Origin: an uncultured Bacilli bacterium
Lineage (GTDB): Bacteria; Bacillota_I; Bacilli_A; RF39; UBA660
Length of the DNA: 17,832 nucleotides
Assembly: GCA_947627835.1 (NCBI GenBank)
Contig: CANQXM010000014.1
Coordinates: forward strand, 1-17,832
Direction of reading: 5' to 3'
Position numbers and translations under genes: made by a program
In this document: in pieces, positions 1-6,326 of the stretch
Position numbering within the stretch: position 1 is the stretch's first letter
How the letters are laid out: every line of letters begins with the position of its first letter
The notes under the pieces: model-generated
What the model saw: only the letters and a program-made list of their open reading frames with translations
Database searches by the model: none
Told to the model about the DNA's origin: nothing

Positions 1-1
1 C

Positions 2-772
2 TTAAATTCAGTAGGAGATTATTCGCTTGTATTTGAAGCAACGGATCATTCTATGAATCAGGTTTCTATGCCTTTTACTTTATCGGTTTATGAACCCAAA
101 AACAGTTCTACTCCGAGTTCTCCTTCTGCTACCAAAACTCTATTTGAAGATATTGTAACGTCTTATTCTTCTTTTGGGGAAGTGGGACTTGATTTATCTT
201 CTTGGCAAGGAGATGTCGATTTTCATGCTTTAAAAGAGCAAGGCGTGCAATTTGTCATTTTACGCGTTGGAACTGCAAAGGGAACTTATGAAGAAAACGT
301 GTTAGATAATCATTTTATTCAGTATATTACTGAAGCCCAAAAAGAAGGGATTCCAGTAGGTGTTTATTTTTACTCTTATGCAAATAGTGAAGAACGTGCT
401 ATTTCAGATGCTCGTTGGGTATTAGAACAAATTCAAGGATATCCCATTGATTTACCAATTGCTTTTGACTGGGAGAATTTCTCTTCGTTTCGCGATTATC
501 AAATTAGCTTGCTAGATCTTGCTTATATGGCCGATGGTTTTCTTTCTACTATTTCGGAAGCTGGTTACCAAGGGATGCTTTATGGTAGCAAAAGTTATTT
601 AGAACGTCTTTGGACGAATCATGATCATCTGGTTTGGCTTGCTCATTATCCAAATGATCCAACGATTAAAACCAGTTATGAGGGAGATTATGAATACTGG
701 CAATTATGTAGTGATGGGGTTATTTCTGGAATTTCTGGTTATGTTGATATTGATGTGCGTTTTCGAAAATAG
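2..772 (+). CDS. GH25-family lysozyme, 3' part (5' end outside window)
   Basis: This is a peptidoglycan muramidase of glycoside hydrolase family 25, probably secreted and acting on cell-wall glycan between MurNAc and GlcNAc. The reading frame is open to the left edge, so the Met at 53 is internal. Residues from the first codons (VGDYSLVFEATD, then FTLSVYEP) match the last strands of a bacterial Ig-like domain (DUF5011/Big type, 'vGtY..tatD..GN..ftvtV'). A Ser/Pro/Thr linker follows, then the GH25 domain from about base 180 to the end. It shows GLDLSSWQG (Asp at 191-193), AFDWEN (acidic pair Asp 467-469, Glu 473-475), WQL and the closing DIDV. The C-terminus is complete and has no cell-wall binding repeats after the catalytic domain. 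Any signal peptide would be upstream of the window. No terminator is visible after the stop; the next promoter begins 12 nt downstream. The GH25 call is firm; the natural target (own wall or other bacteria) cannot be read from sequence. Confidence 0.9.
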   Translation, partial: LNSVGDYSLVFEATDHSMNQVSMPFTLSVYEPKNSSTPSSPSATKTLFEDIVTSYSSFGEVGLDLSSWQGDVDFHALKEQGVQFVILRVGTAKGTYEENVLDNHFIQYITEAQKEGIPVGVYFYSYANSEERAISDARWVLEQIQGYPIDLPIAFDWENFSSFRDYQISLLDLAYMADGFLSTISEAGYQGMLYGSKSYLERLWTNHDHLVWLAHYPNDPTIKTSYEGDYEYWQLCSDGVISGISGYVDIDVRFRK

Positions 773-783
773 TTTTTTGCTAT

Positions 784-812
784 TTACTTTTCTTATCTTT
801 CTTTGTTATAAT
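784..812 (+). promoter_or_regulatory. Sigma-A promoter of the putative 6S RNA
   Basis: An exact TATAAT lies at 807-812, preceded by TGT (804-806), which makes an extended -10 (TGnTATAAT). A weak -35 (TTACTT, 784-789) sits at 17-nt spacing. The predicted first base is 819, which is exactly where the closing stem of the RNA starts. Confidence 0.75.
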
Positions 813-818
813 GAAGAT

Positions 819-995
819 ACCAAAGGATAGTTGATTTTCACATAAAACCGACTATGGTGATATACGGGAATCAGAACTCTATGTGGTGTAGAAGACTAAT
901 CCATTAAGTGAATTAGGATCCTGAAACATAGATGAGATGCCCACCTGCGAGTGAGCGGGATTTTATCACAAATTAGCTTCCTTTGGTTTTCTTTT
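819..995 (+). ncRNA. ssrS: Putative 6S RNA (SsrS/BsrA-type)
   Basis: This non-coding stretch has the size and shape of a 6S RNA, the RNA that mimics an open promoter and binds sigma-A RNA polymerase. It starts at a strong promoter and is closed by a terminal stem: ACCAAAGG (819-826) pairs with CCTTTGGT (980-987), extended by AGTTGATTT (829-837) with AAATTAGCT, which contains two G-U pairs. An apical hairpin forms from CTAAT...ATTAG around 894-914. The interior is GC-richer than the flanks (CCCACCTGCG near 939), and the 3' stem is followed by TTTTCTTTT. No start codon with an SD and an open frame lies in it. The position directly before tcdA and near rarA matches Bacillus subtilis, where bsrA precedes yrvM and yrvN (from memory). 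The fold was done by eye, so another structured leader of tcdA remains possible. Confidence 0.7.
980..995 (+). terminator. 3' end of the 6S RNA (stem plus U tract)
   Basis: The 3' arm of the closing stem (CCTTTGGT, 980-987) runs straight into TTTTCTTTT. Termination here would be partial if tcdA is read through from the same promoter, because tcdA has no clear promoter of its own. Confidence 0.45.
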
Positions 996-1006
996 GGAGT
1001 GATATT

Positions 1007-1690
1007 ATGTACGAAAGGCTGCTTCGTTTAATTTCTGCTGAAGAATTTTCTAAATTAACTAAGGCCCATATTTTATTGATTGGAGTTGGGGGAGTTGGAG
1101 GTTATGTTTTAGAAAATTTAGTTCGTAGTGGTATTCAAAAAATGACCCTCATTGATTTTGATACCATTGAAGAAAGTAATTTAAATCGGCAGATTCTTGC
1201 GACTTCGGATAATCTTGGTAATTATAAAGTAGAAGAAGCAAAAAAACGAGTTTTATCGATTGCTAAGGATTGCCAAGTTGAAGTTTTAAAAATGAAACTG
1301 GATGCAGATTGTGTATCTCAATTTGATTTTTCTTCTTATGATTATGTGATTGATGCGTGCGATGATGTAGAAGTAAAAGTCGGTATTCTTTTAAAAACAT
1401 GCGAACAACATGTTCCTGTCATTTCTTCTATGGGGACAGGAAATCGCTTTTCTCCATGGGATCTTACCATTACGACACTTGCTAAGACCCATGATGATGC
1501 ACTTGCTAAACGGGTACGGTATCTCATTCGAAAAACCAATCCCAATTTATTAACGGTTCCTGTTTTGTGGAGTCGGGAGCACGCACAGAGGGTTTCTAAA
1601 CTTGGCTCTTTTTGTGCCGTTCCCATGGCAGCTGGAGCGATGATTGCAGCTTATGTGGTTCAAGAGTTGTTAAAAAAAGACGATCTTTAA
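1007..1690 (+). CDS. tcdA: tRNA threonylcarbamoyladenosine dehydratase TcdA
   Basis: This is an E1/ThiF-like enzyme that cyclises t6A at position 37 of ANN-decoding tRNAs to ct6A in an ATP-dependent dehydration. The start is ATG 1007, 7 nt after GGAG (996-999); an in-frame TTG at 983 lies inside the 6S stem and is rejected. The 227-residue length fits the family. A Rossmann nucleotide-binding loop (GVGGVGG) is near residues 27-33, followed by DFDTIEESNLNRQ, the ATP-binding SNLNRQ signature. DACDDVEVK is near 115, and the family C-terminal block (GSFCAVPMAAGAMIAAYVVQEL) closes the protein. It is likely expressed by readthrough from the 6S promoter. Its TAA overlaps the gpsA stop on the other strand by two bases, inside a shared terminator hairpin. 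The family assignment is firm. Confidence 0.93.
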   Translation: MYERLLRLISAEEFSKLTKAHILLIGVGGVGGYVLENLVRSGIQKMTLIDFDTIEESNLNRQILATSDNLGNYKVEEAKKRVLSIAKDCQVEVLKMKLDADCVSQFDFSSYDYVIDACDDVEVKVGILLKTCEQHVPVISSMGTGNRFSPWDLTITTLAKTHDDALAKRVRYLIRKTNPNLLTVPVLWSREHAQRVSKLGSFCAVPMAAGAMIAAYVVQELLKKDDL

Positions 1691-1709
1691 TTTAAAAAGT
1701 CGTCCTTTT
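1674..1709. terminator. Bidirectional terminator between tcdA and gpsA
   Basis: The arms AAAAAGACGA (1674-1683) and TCGTCCTTTT (1700-1709) form a 10-bp stem. On the minus strand the single irregular pair is a G-U wobble; on the plus strand it is A-C. T-rich tracts follow on both sides (TTTTCTTTTTC on plus, TTTTTTT on minus). The hairpin contains both stop codons. Confidence 0.75.
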
Positions 1710-2682
1710 CTTTTTCTTCATTTACTAGGAGGATATTTGGATTTTCTTCTTCTTCGATAATGCGATAAATTTTTTCAATCAAGGTATTTTTCATCTTCCA
1801 CTTCGTAATGATGGTTTGCATGTTTTTTAAGTTTTCTAATCCTTCAATGGTTGTATTTTTCTTATATTTTTTAATTTCATCTTTCTTTTTATTTGAACCT
1901 ATCATGAATCCGAGGGTATAGTTTCTGGAGTTTTTGGAGTTTGTTGTCATCAGTAAATCGCCCAGACCGGCATAGGTATATAAGGTTTCTGGATCTGAAA
2001 AGTTGCGATTTAGTAGTTTCATGATTTCTTGGGTTACTTTGGTAATATAGCCATAATAAATTCCTTCTGGAACATTTAAACCATGGAGAATACCACTTCC
2101 TAGGGCATAGATGTTTTTTAATGTAGAAAGAAGTTCTAATCCGTTTAAATCTTCACTATATTCGTATTCAATCTTTTCTGGGAAAATTTTTGCAAGTTTT
2201 TTATAACCAATTTTATTCGATCCAGCACAAGTAAAGTAACATGGATAATCTAGGAGTAAATCAGCTGCAAACGTAGGACCTGCAAAAAAGGTATAGGAAT
2301 TGCATTTTAAAATTCTTCTTGTATAACTTGAAAAATAGATGTTGTTCTTTTTAAATAACATGCCTTTGGTTCCTACGTAGATAGGAATGTTTTTCTTATA
2401 ATAAGGCTTGATGTTTTTAATGGTCTCTTCAAAGAATTTACTGCTTACTAAAATGAAGACGGCACTAGCATCTTTTAGGGCATCTTCTATGGAAGAGGTA
2501 ACACTTACGTTACTATCAAAGGTTATTTTTTTATCTAAAAAATCAAATTTATGTGTTTTTTTAAACTTCGTTTCAATGGCTTTTTGTTCCGTCCATAAAA
2601 CAATTTCATTTTCTTTTTTTGTTTGTAAAATTTTGGCTAGGGAAGTGCTATAAAATCCGGTGCCAATCATAGCAATTTTCAT
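1687..2682 (-). CDS. gpsA: Glycerol-3-phosphate dehydrogenase [NAD(P)+] GpsA
   Basis: GpsA reduces dihydroxyacetone phosphate to sn-glycerol 3-phosphate, the backbone precursor of membrane phospholipids; it is cytosolic. The 331-residue length is normal. The N-terminal Rossmann motif is GTGFYSTSLA, so the third Gly of GxGxxG is Ser. VGTKGM near residue 105 carries one active-site Lys, and LKNIYALGSGILHGL near 190 carries the other. GPTFAAD and GLGDLLMTTNSKNSRN are the other family blocks. The protein is clearly diverged from standard GpsA (FAGPTFAADL where SGPSHAEEV is usual), but all catalytic blocks are present. The ATG follows the rarA stop with no gap (TAA-ATG), and its SD (AAAGGAG, 2691-2697) is inside the rarA coding end, so the two are translationally coupled. 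The last codons are Lys/Glu-rich. Confidence 0.9.
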   Translation of the reverse strand: MKIAMIGTGFYSTSLAKILQTKKENEIVLWTEQKAIETKFKKTHKFDFLDKKITFDSNVSVTSSIEDALKDASAVFILVSSKFFEETIKNIKPYYKKNIPIYVGTKGMLFKKNNIYFSSYTRRILKCNSYTFFAGPTFAADLLLDYPCYFTCAGSNKIGYKKLAKIFPEKIEYEYSEDLNGLELLSTLKNIYALGSGILHGLNVPEGIYYGYITKVTQEIMKLLNRNFSDPETLYTYAGLGDLLMTTNSKNSRNYTLGFMIGSNKKKDEIKKYKKNTTIEGLENLKNMQTIITKWKMKNTLIEKIYRIIEEEENPNILLVNEEKEKDDFLN

Positions 2683-3882
2683 TTATTTTTCTCCTTTCAT
2701 TTCTTTGTGAATGCGATTTATGTTTGCTTCATAGCGATTATTTTTAGGATGGTAGTAGATGGTATTTTTTAAGTTTTCAGGCATGTAATCTTGTTTAATG
2801 TAATCGTTTGGATAATTATGGGGATAGAGATAGTCTTTACTGGTTGTTTTAATGTGATCGGGTACTGGACCGGTACTTCCTTTATGAATATCATTTAGTG
2901 CTTCATCAATAGCTAAGTAAGCACTATTACTTTTTGGAGAAAGCGCTAGTTCGGTTACTACGACACCGAGGGGAATTCTTGCTTCTGGAAGACCAACTAA
3001 TTCACTTGCATGGATTGCTGCCATTACTTTGGGACCCATTCCCGGATTGGCAAGGCCGATGTCTTCGTAAGCAATGACACTCATTCTTCGGTAAATACTG
3101 TCTAGGTCACCGGCTTCAATCAGTCTGGCTAAATAGTGAAGAGAAGCATTGACATCACTTCCGCGAATGGATTTTTGAAAAGCGGAAAGCACATCATAGT
3201 GACCACTTTCATCTTTATCATGAAAAAAGATGGGCTTGGCATTTAAGTTTTTGACAATTTCACTGGTAATATGACCGTCTTTGGCTGAATAATATGCGAC
3301 TTCAAAAAGATTGATGGCACTTCGAACATCTCCAGAGGCACTCCTAGCAATCATTTCTTTGGCATCTTCATCACAAGTACAATTTTCTAAGTATTTTTCA
3401 GCGCGATTTAAACCTTCTTTGATGTCTTCAATGGATAAATCTTTTAATTCAAAGATTTGAACCCGACTGCGAATAGCGGGATTAATTTTATGATAGGGAT
3501 TTGATGAAGTTAATCCAATTAAAATAATTAAACCTGATTCTAAGTGGGGGAGAAGAATATCTTGTTTATCTTTATTCATTCGATGAATTTCATCGATGAT
3601 GACAATCATTTCTCCATACATTTTGGCTTCTTCAATAACTGTGTCAAAGTCTTGTTTATTGTTGATGGTTGCATTTAAAAAACGATGGGGCATTTTTAGT
3701 TCTTCTGTAATGGCACTAGCAATGGAGGTTTTTCCGATGCCTGGACGTCCGTAAAGAATCATGGAAAAAATTTTTTTATTTAAAACGAGATTGGATAATA
3801 CTTTTCCTTCACCAATTAAATGTTTTTGTCCGAGGACTTCCGCTAAACATTTTGGTCGTAGAATATTTGCTAATAATTCCAT
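2683..3882 (-). CDS. rarA: Replication-associated recombination protein RarA (MgsA/WRNIP1 family AAA+ ATPase)
   Basis: RarA is a clamp-loader-like AAA+ ATPase that acts at stalled replication forks together with SSB. The 399-residue length is close to the family norm. Domains in order: N-terminal RPKCLAEVLGQKHLIGEG; Walker A GRPGIGKTS (about 45-53); Walker B IVIIDEIHR (about 93-101); sensor block GLTSSNPYHKINPAIRSR (about 122-139) with the likely arginine finger; then the RarA tetramerisation and C-terminal region (YRRMSVIAYEDIGLANP, IPLGVVVTELALSPKSNSAYLAI, HNYPNDY). The start ATG has an AAGGTGG SD at 3887-3893. It is transcribed with gpsA, and divergently from xerD across an 82-bp gap. In B. 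subtilis rarA follows tcdA on the same strand (from memory); here it is nearby but inverted. The call is firm. Confidence 0.95.
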   Translation of the reverse strand: MELLANILRPKCLAEVLGQKHLIGEGKVLSNLVLNKKIFSMILYGRPGIGKTSIASAITEELKMPHRFLNATINNKQDFDTVIEEAKMYGEMIVIIDEIHRMNKDKQDILLPHLESGLIILIGLTSSNPYHKINPAIRSRVQIFELKDLSIEDIKEGLNRAEKYLENCTCDEDAKEMIARSASGDVRSAINLFEVAYYSAKDGHITSEIVKNLNAKPIFFHDKDESGHYDVLSAFQKSIRGSDVNASLHYLARLIEAGDLDSIYRRMSVIAYEDIGLANPGMGPKVMAAIHASELVGLPEARIPLGVVVTELALSPKSNSAYLAIDEALNDIHKGSTGPVPDHIKTTSKDYLYPHNYPNDYIKQDYMPENLKNTIYYHPKNNRYEANINRIHKEMKGEK

Positions 3883-3897
3883 AAAACCACCTTATTT

Positions 3898-3903
3898 ATT
3901 ATA
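3898..3903 (-). promoter_or_regulatory. -10 box of the rarA-gpsA promoter
   Basis: TATAAT on the minus strand with an upstream TGA gives an extended -10. No convincing -35 is seen, and the region where it would lie overlaps the xerD -35. The predicted first base, 3891, gives a 9-nt leader starting GGTGG, the SD core itself. Confidence 0.65.
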
Positions 3904-3917
3904 TCACATCAATTTAT

Positions 3918-3946
3918 TTGACGAAAGATGAAGCGTTCTTTATAAT
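3918..3946 (+). promoter_or_regulatory. xerD promoter
   Basis: TTGACG (3918-3923), a 17-nt spacer, then TATAAT (3941-3946): near-consensus sigma-A. The predicted first base, 3953, gives a 12-nt leader that begins with the SD (AGGGATG). Confidence 0.8.
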
Positions 3947-3964
3947 AATTATAGGGATGATTGT

Positions 3965-4852
3965 ATGGATGAAGTCGATGTTTATCAAAATCAATTTTTA
4001 GATTATTTAAAGTATGAACGAAAGTTATCTGAGAATACGCTTTCTTCTTATCATTATAATTTAAAACAGTATCATCTCTTTTTAAAGAAGGATTCTTGTT
4101 TGGCAACACGGGAGGATATTACCAAGTTTTTAGATTTTATTTCTTCTTTGAAAGCGCGAAGTAAGGCCCATTATTTAACGGTTTTAAAGGCTTATTATCA
4201 ATTTTTGGTCGATGAAGAAATTATCCAGGAAAACCCTTGTGCGCTTGTTTCTTCGTTAAAGATGCCTCAATCACTTCCTAAGTATTTAACGTATCAGGAG
4301 GTTGAAAAACTTTTGGATATTTCTTTGCGTACTCCTTATGATTATCGTAATAAAGCTATGTTAGAACTTTTATATGCTACGGGAATGCGAGTAAGTGAAC
4401 TCATTCATTTAAAGCTATCGGATATTGATTTTCAAGAAGATTTCGTGCGGGTTGTTGGAAAAGGGGATAAGATGCGTATTATTCCAATTAATCAGGCATC
4501 GAGTGAAGCATTAAAAGTTTATATTCAAGTTTATCGTCCTTTGCTAGTAAAAAATAAACCTTCTGATTATTTATTTTTAAATAATCGTTTTTTGCCGATT
4601 AGTCGACAGGGATTTTTTAAAATTTTAAAAAATATTTGTAAAGAGAAGGGGATTACGAAGGAAGTATCTCCCCATGTTCTTCGGCATTCGTTTGCAACGC
4701 ATCTGTTAAATCATGGAGCTGACTTGCGTGTTGTTCAAGAATTACTCGGACATAGTGATATTTCTACTACGCAGATTTATACGCATTTATCTAACGAAAA
4801 GATGAAAAAGGATTATACTTACCATCCACGCAATAAAAAAGAAAACTTTTGA
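3965..4852 (+). CDS. xerD: Tyrosine recombinase XerD (chromosome dimer resolution)
   Basis: XerD cuts and rejoins the dif site to resolve chromosome dimers, with FtsK and XerC/CodV partners. The 295 residues contain an N-terminal SAM-like core-binding domain (about 5-90: FLDYLKYERKLSENTLSSYHYNL) and a catalytic domain (about 105-285). All six catalytic residues are visible: Arg142 (ATGMRVSEL), Lys166 (GKGDK), His237 and Arg240 (HVLRHSFATHLL), His263 (LLGHSDI) and Tyr272 (TTQIYTHL). The last motif fits XerD better than XerC. The start ATG 3965 has AGGGATGAT just upstream. There is no linked integration module or attachment site, and spoIIM nearby recalls the spoIIM-xerD neighbourhood of Bacillus, so a housekeeping role is favoured over a mobile-element integrase. 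A short Lys-rich tail overlaps the terminator. Confidence 0.94.
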   Translation: MDEVDVYQNQFLDYLKYERKLSENTLSSYHYNLKQYHLFLKKDSCLATREDITKFLDFISSLKARSKAHYLTVLKAYYQFLVDEEIIQENPCALVSSLKMPQSLPKYLTYQEVEKLLDISLRTPYDYRNKAMLELLYATGMRVSELIHLKLSDIDFQEDFVRVVGKGDKMRIIPINQASSEALKVYIQVYRPLLVKNKPSDYLFLNNRFLPISRQGFFKILKNICKEKGITKEVSPHVLRHSFATHLLNHGADLRVVQELLGHSDISTTQIYTHLSNEKMKKDYTYHPRNKKENF

Positions 4853-4866
4853 ATGGTTTTCTTTTT
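4836..4866. terminator. Bidirectional terminator between xerD and the Asn-rich small gene
   Basis: This is a perfect 11-bp stem, AAAAAGAAAAC (4836-4846) with GTTTTCTTTTT (4856-4866), with a 9-nt loop holding the xerD stop. U-rich tails follow on both strands (TTTTTT on minus). Its placement between two convergent frames supports the minus-strand small gene. Confidence 0.75.
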
Positions 4867-4882
4867 ATCTAATAACAATAAA

Positions 4883-5035
4883 TTAGCAAGATCTTTCGTT
4901 ATTTTTTTTGTTTTGTTTTTGGTTGTTGTTTCTAGAACTATTGCTTCTAGAGTTATTATTTCTAGCGTTGTTATTTCTTTGATTTTGGTTATTGTTATTA
5001 CGAGAATTTTGATTTTGTTTATTTTCTCTACTCAT
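4883..5035 (-). CDS. Asn-rich 50-residue protein, unknown function
   Basis: This short minus-strand frame was found by direct translation from ATG 5033-5035 to TAA 4883-4885. The product has 50 residues, of which 21 are Asn; the rest is mostly Arg, Ser, Gln and Lys (MSRENKQNQNSRNNNN..., ending KNNERSC). It is strongly basic, has only two acidic residues, no hydrophobic segment and one Cys at the very end, so it is probably disordered and cytosolic, perhaps nucleic-acid binding. I do not recognise the family. Evidence that it is real: an excellent SD (GGGAGGT, 5043-5049) 7 nt before ATG, a CATAAT -10 box placed so that the mRNA would begin at that SD, and a bidirectional terminator after the stop. 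The opposite frame is hydrophobic only because antisense Asn codons read as Val/Ile. It could instead be low-complexity drift. Confidence 0.62.
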   Translation of the reverse strand: MSRENKQNQNSRNNNNQNQRNNNARNNNSRSNSSRNNNQKQNKKNNERSC

Positions 5036-5042
5036 ACTATTT

Positions 5043-5073
5043 ACCTCCCACTATTATTATGTGGAGGTTTTTT
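5043..5073. other. Inverted repeat containing the SD of the Asn-rich gene
   Basis: ACCTCCCAC (5043-5051) pairs with GTGGAGGT (5061-5068), with one bulged C and a 9-nt loop. On the plus strand it is followed by TTTTTT and looks like a terminator, although xerD already has one at 4836-4866. On the minus strand it holds the SD GGGAGGT paired with CCTCC, so a transcript starting further upstream would have its SD masked. The loop contains CATAAT (5056-5061), a candidate -10. Confidence 0.55.
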
Positions 5074-5148
5074 GAATCAATGTATTTTTTTCTTGGTTTT
5101 GAGTGGTAATATTTGCCTTCGATTCATATGTTTTATTGGTGAGGGTTT

Positions 5149-5899
5149 GTGCGAGTATTTTATGCGTTTTTACTATCGTCGGTAGCTGGACTTTCTACGG
5201 TTCTTGGATCCTTGGTTATCTTTTTTCATTTTTCAGAAGAGCAGGTGAACCGGTTTATTGCCTTTTCCCTTTCGCTATCTTTATCTGTGATGATTGGGCT
5301 TTTCCATTTCTGAACTTATTTTAAAATCGACGTATTTGATTTTCATACAATATTCTTTTTGGTTGGGTCTTTTTCTTTGTGTATTGCTATTTGGAATTGG
5401 CATTTTCTTTGTTCTTTTTTTTGATTATTTTCTTTCCAAAAAGGGGAGGAGGCCTTTGTATCAATTGGGAATTTTATCAATGATTGCTCTCATGTTCCAT
5501 AATTTACCAGAAGGAATTGCTACTTATTTGAGTGCTTATCAGGATATTCATTTAGGACTTAAATTAAGTGTTGCCATTATGCTTCATAATATTCCAGAGG
5601 GAATTAGTATTGCTGTTCCGATTTATTATGCTACTAAAAGTAGGAAAAATGCCATTTTTAAGACTTTTCTTTCTGGTTTGGTAGAACCCCTGGGAGCTTT
5701 TCTTGCTTATTTGTTCTTAGCTCCTTTTATCTCGGATGTTTTCATTAGTGGTGTTTTACTATTTGTAGCTGGTATGATGATTACGTTATCGATTCAAAAA
5801 ATGTTTCCAGAAGCCATTTCTTATCAAGAGAATCGATTTGTTGTTTTGGGTCTTATCCTTGGAATTGTGCTTATTCTTATCAATCATTTTGTATTTTAA
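5149..5899 (+). pseudogene. zupT: ZIP-family zinc transporter (ZupT-like), frameshifted
   Basis: A ZIP-family metal permease takes up Zn2+ and other divalent cations across the cytoplasmic membrane. The N-terminal part is in the frame of GTG 5149 (SD GAGGG at 5141-5145) and reads AFLLSSVAGLSTVLGSLVIFF...AFSLSLSLSVMI, the first ZIP helices. It then hits TGA at 5311. The rest is in the +1 frame, open from 5294: SISELILKSTYL..., then HNLPEGIATYLSAY and HNIPEGISIAVPIYYATKS, the two metal-site helices, and GLVEPLGAF, to TAA 5897-5899. The two frames overlap only at 5294-5313, so one extra base there (for example in GGG 5296-5298 or TTTT 5300-5303) accounts for the break. Repaired, the protein would be about 249 residues, normal for ZupT. 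Both halves keep family conservation, so the lesion is recent or an assembly error. No clear promoter or terminator was found. Confidence 0.8.
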
Positions 5900-6313
5900 A
5901 GAAGAAGAGAGGACTTTTTTGTTTTCGTTATTTATTTTATATTTTTTCTTATCGGTTAACATAATATATATTATGGTAAATTGAGTATATTTGCTTTATT
6001 TTGGTTGATTTTATAAGATTATATTCTTTATTTATTCATTATGATCTTTTTTAATTATCTTTTTATTTTGTTAATTTTAAAGTTTTTTTATCAGAAAAAA
6101 TTTTTTTATTTTTTAATACGTATATTTGTTTGTTTATTGAAAATATTTTATTAAATATTATTTATTATGATGATCTCTATTTCTAAAATGTATCTTCATT
6201 TGAATTTAGATGAATAGTTTATCCATCTTTTTCATTTTCGATGCAAATTAGAAAATATATTTTTAAGTAGGGGACTTGCCAAAATAAAATTCTAAACAAT
6301 GAAAAAGAAAAGA
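5900..6313. other. AT-rich intergenic gap without a supported gene
   Basis: This stretch is mostly A and T with long T runs. No frame with an SD longer than about 15 codons was found on either strand. It holds a 16-bp perfect palindrome (5960-5975), a small hairpin at 6208-6228 followed by TTTTTC on the plus strand, and the terminator of the HTH gene at its right end. Confidence 0.7.
5956..5979. repeat. Palindrome, possible operator
   Basis: CATAATATATATTATG (5960-5975) is a perfect dyad. It extends to TTA...TAA at 5956-5979 with one mismatched pair. It could bind a dimeric regulator, but AT-only palindromes also arise by chance in such sequence. Confidence 0.35.
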
Positions 6314-6326
6314 TTAAACTTTTCTT
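6301..6326 (-). terminator. Terminator of the HTH regulator gene
   Basis: On the minus strand AAGAAAAG and CTTTTCTT (plus 6319-6326 and 6305-6312) form a perfect 8-bp stem with a 6-nt loop holding the stop codon, followed by TTTC. The stem is AT-rich, so termination may be weak. Confidence 0.55.

Noticed and set aside
621..830. Frame overlapping the end of the GH25 gene
   Set aside because: Lies inside GH25 coding sequence and runs into the 6S promoter; no SD.
983..1006. Upstream TTG as start of tcdA
   Set aside because: Lies in the 6S closing stem with no SD; ATG 1007 has GGAG at good spacing and matches the family N-terminus.
3965..4852. xerD as an integrase marking a mobile element
   Set aside because: No attachment repeats, excisionase, relaxase or phage genes nearby, and the sequence and neighbours fit housekeeping XerD.
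4853..5185. Plus-strand hydrophobic frame after xerD that looks like a membrane protein
   Set aside because: Antisense of Asn/Gln/Arg codons gives Val/Ile/Leu/Ser; it has no SD, starts at the xerD stop within a terminator, and the minus strand has a proper SD and start.
5294..5313. Programmed +1 frameshift in zupT
   Set aside because: No slippery site next to a stop and no internal SD like that of prfB; ZIP transporters are not known to use this. A simple indel is more likely.
5103..5324. Plus-strand frame overlapping the start of zupT
   Set aside because: No family pattern and no SD; the neighbouring frame from GTG 5149 shows clear ZIP helices.
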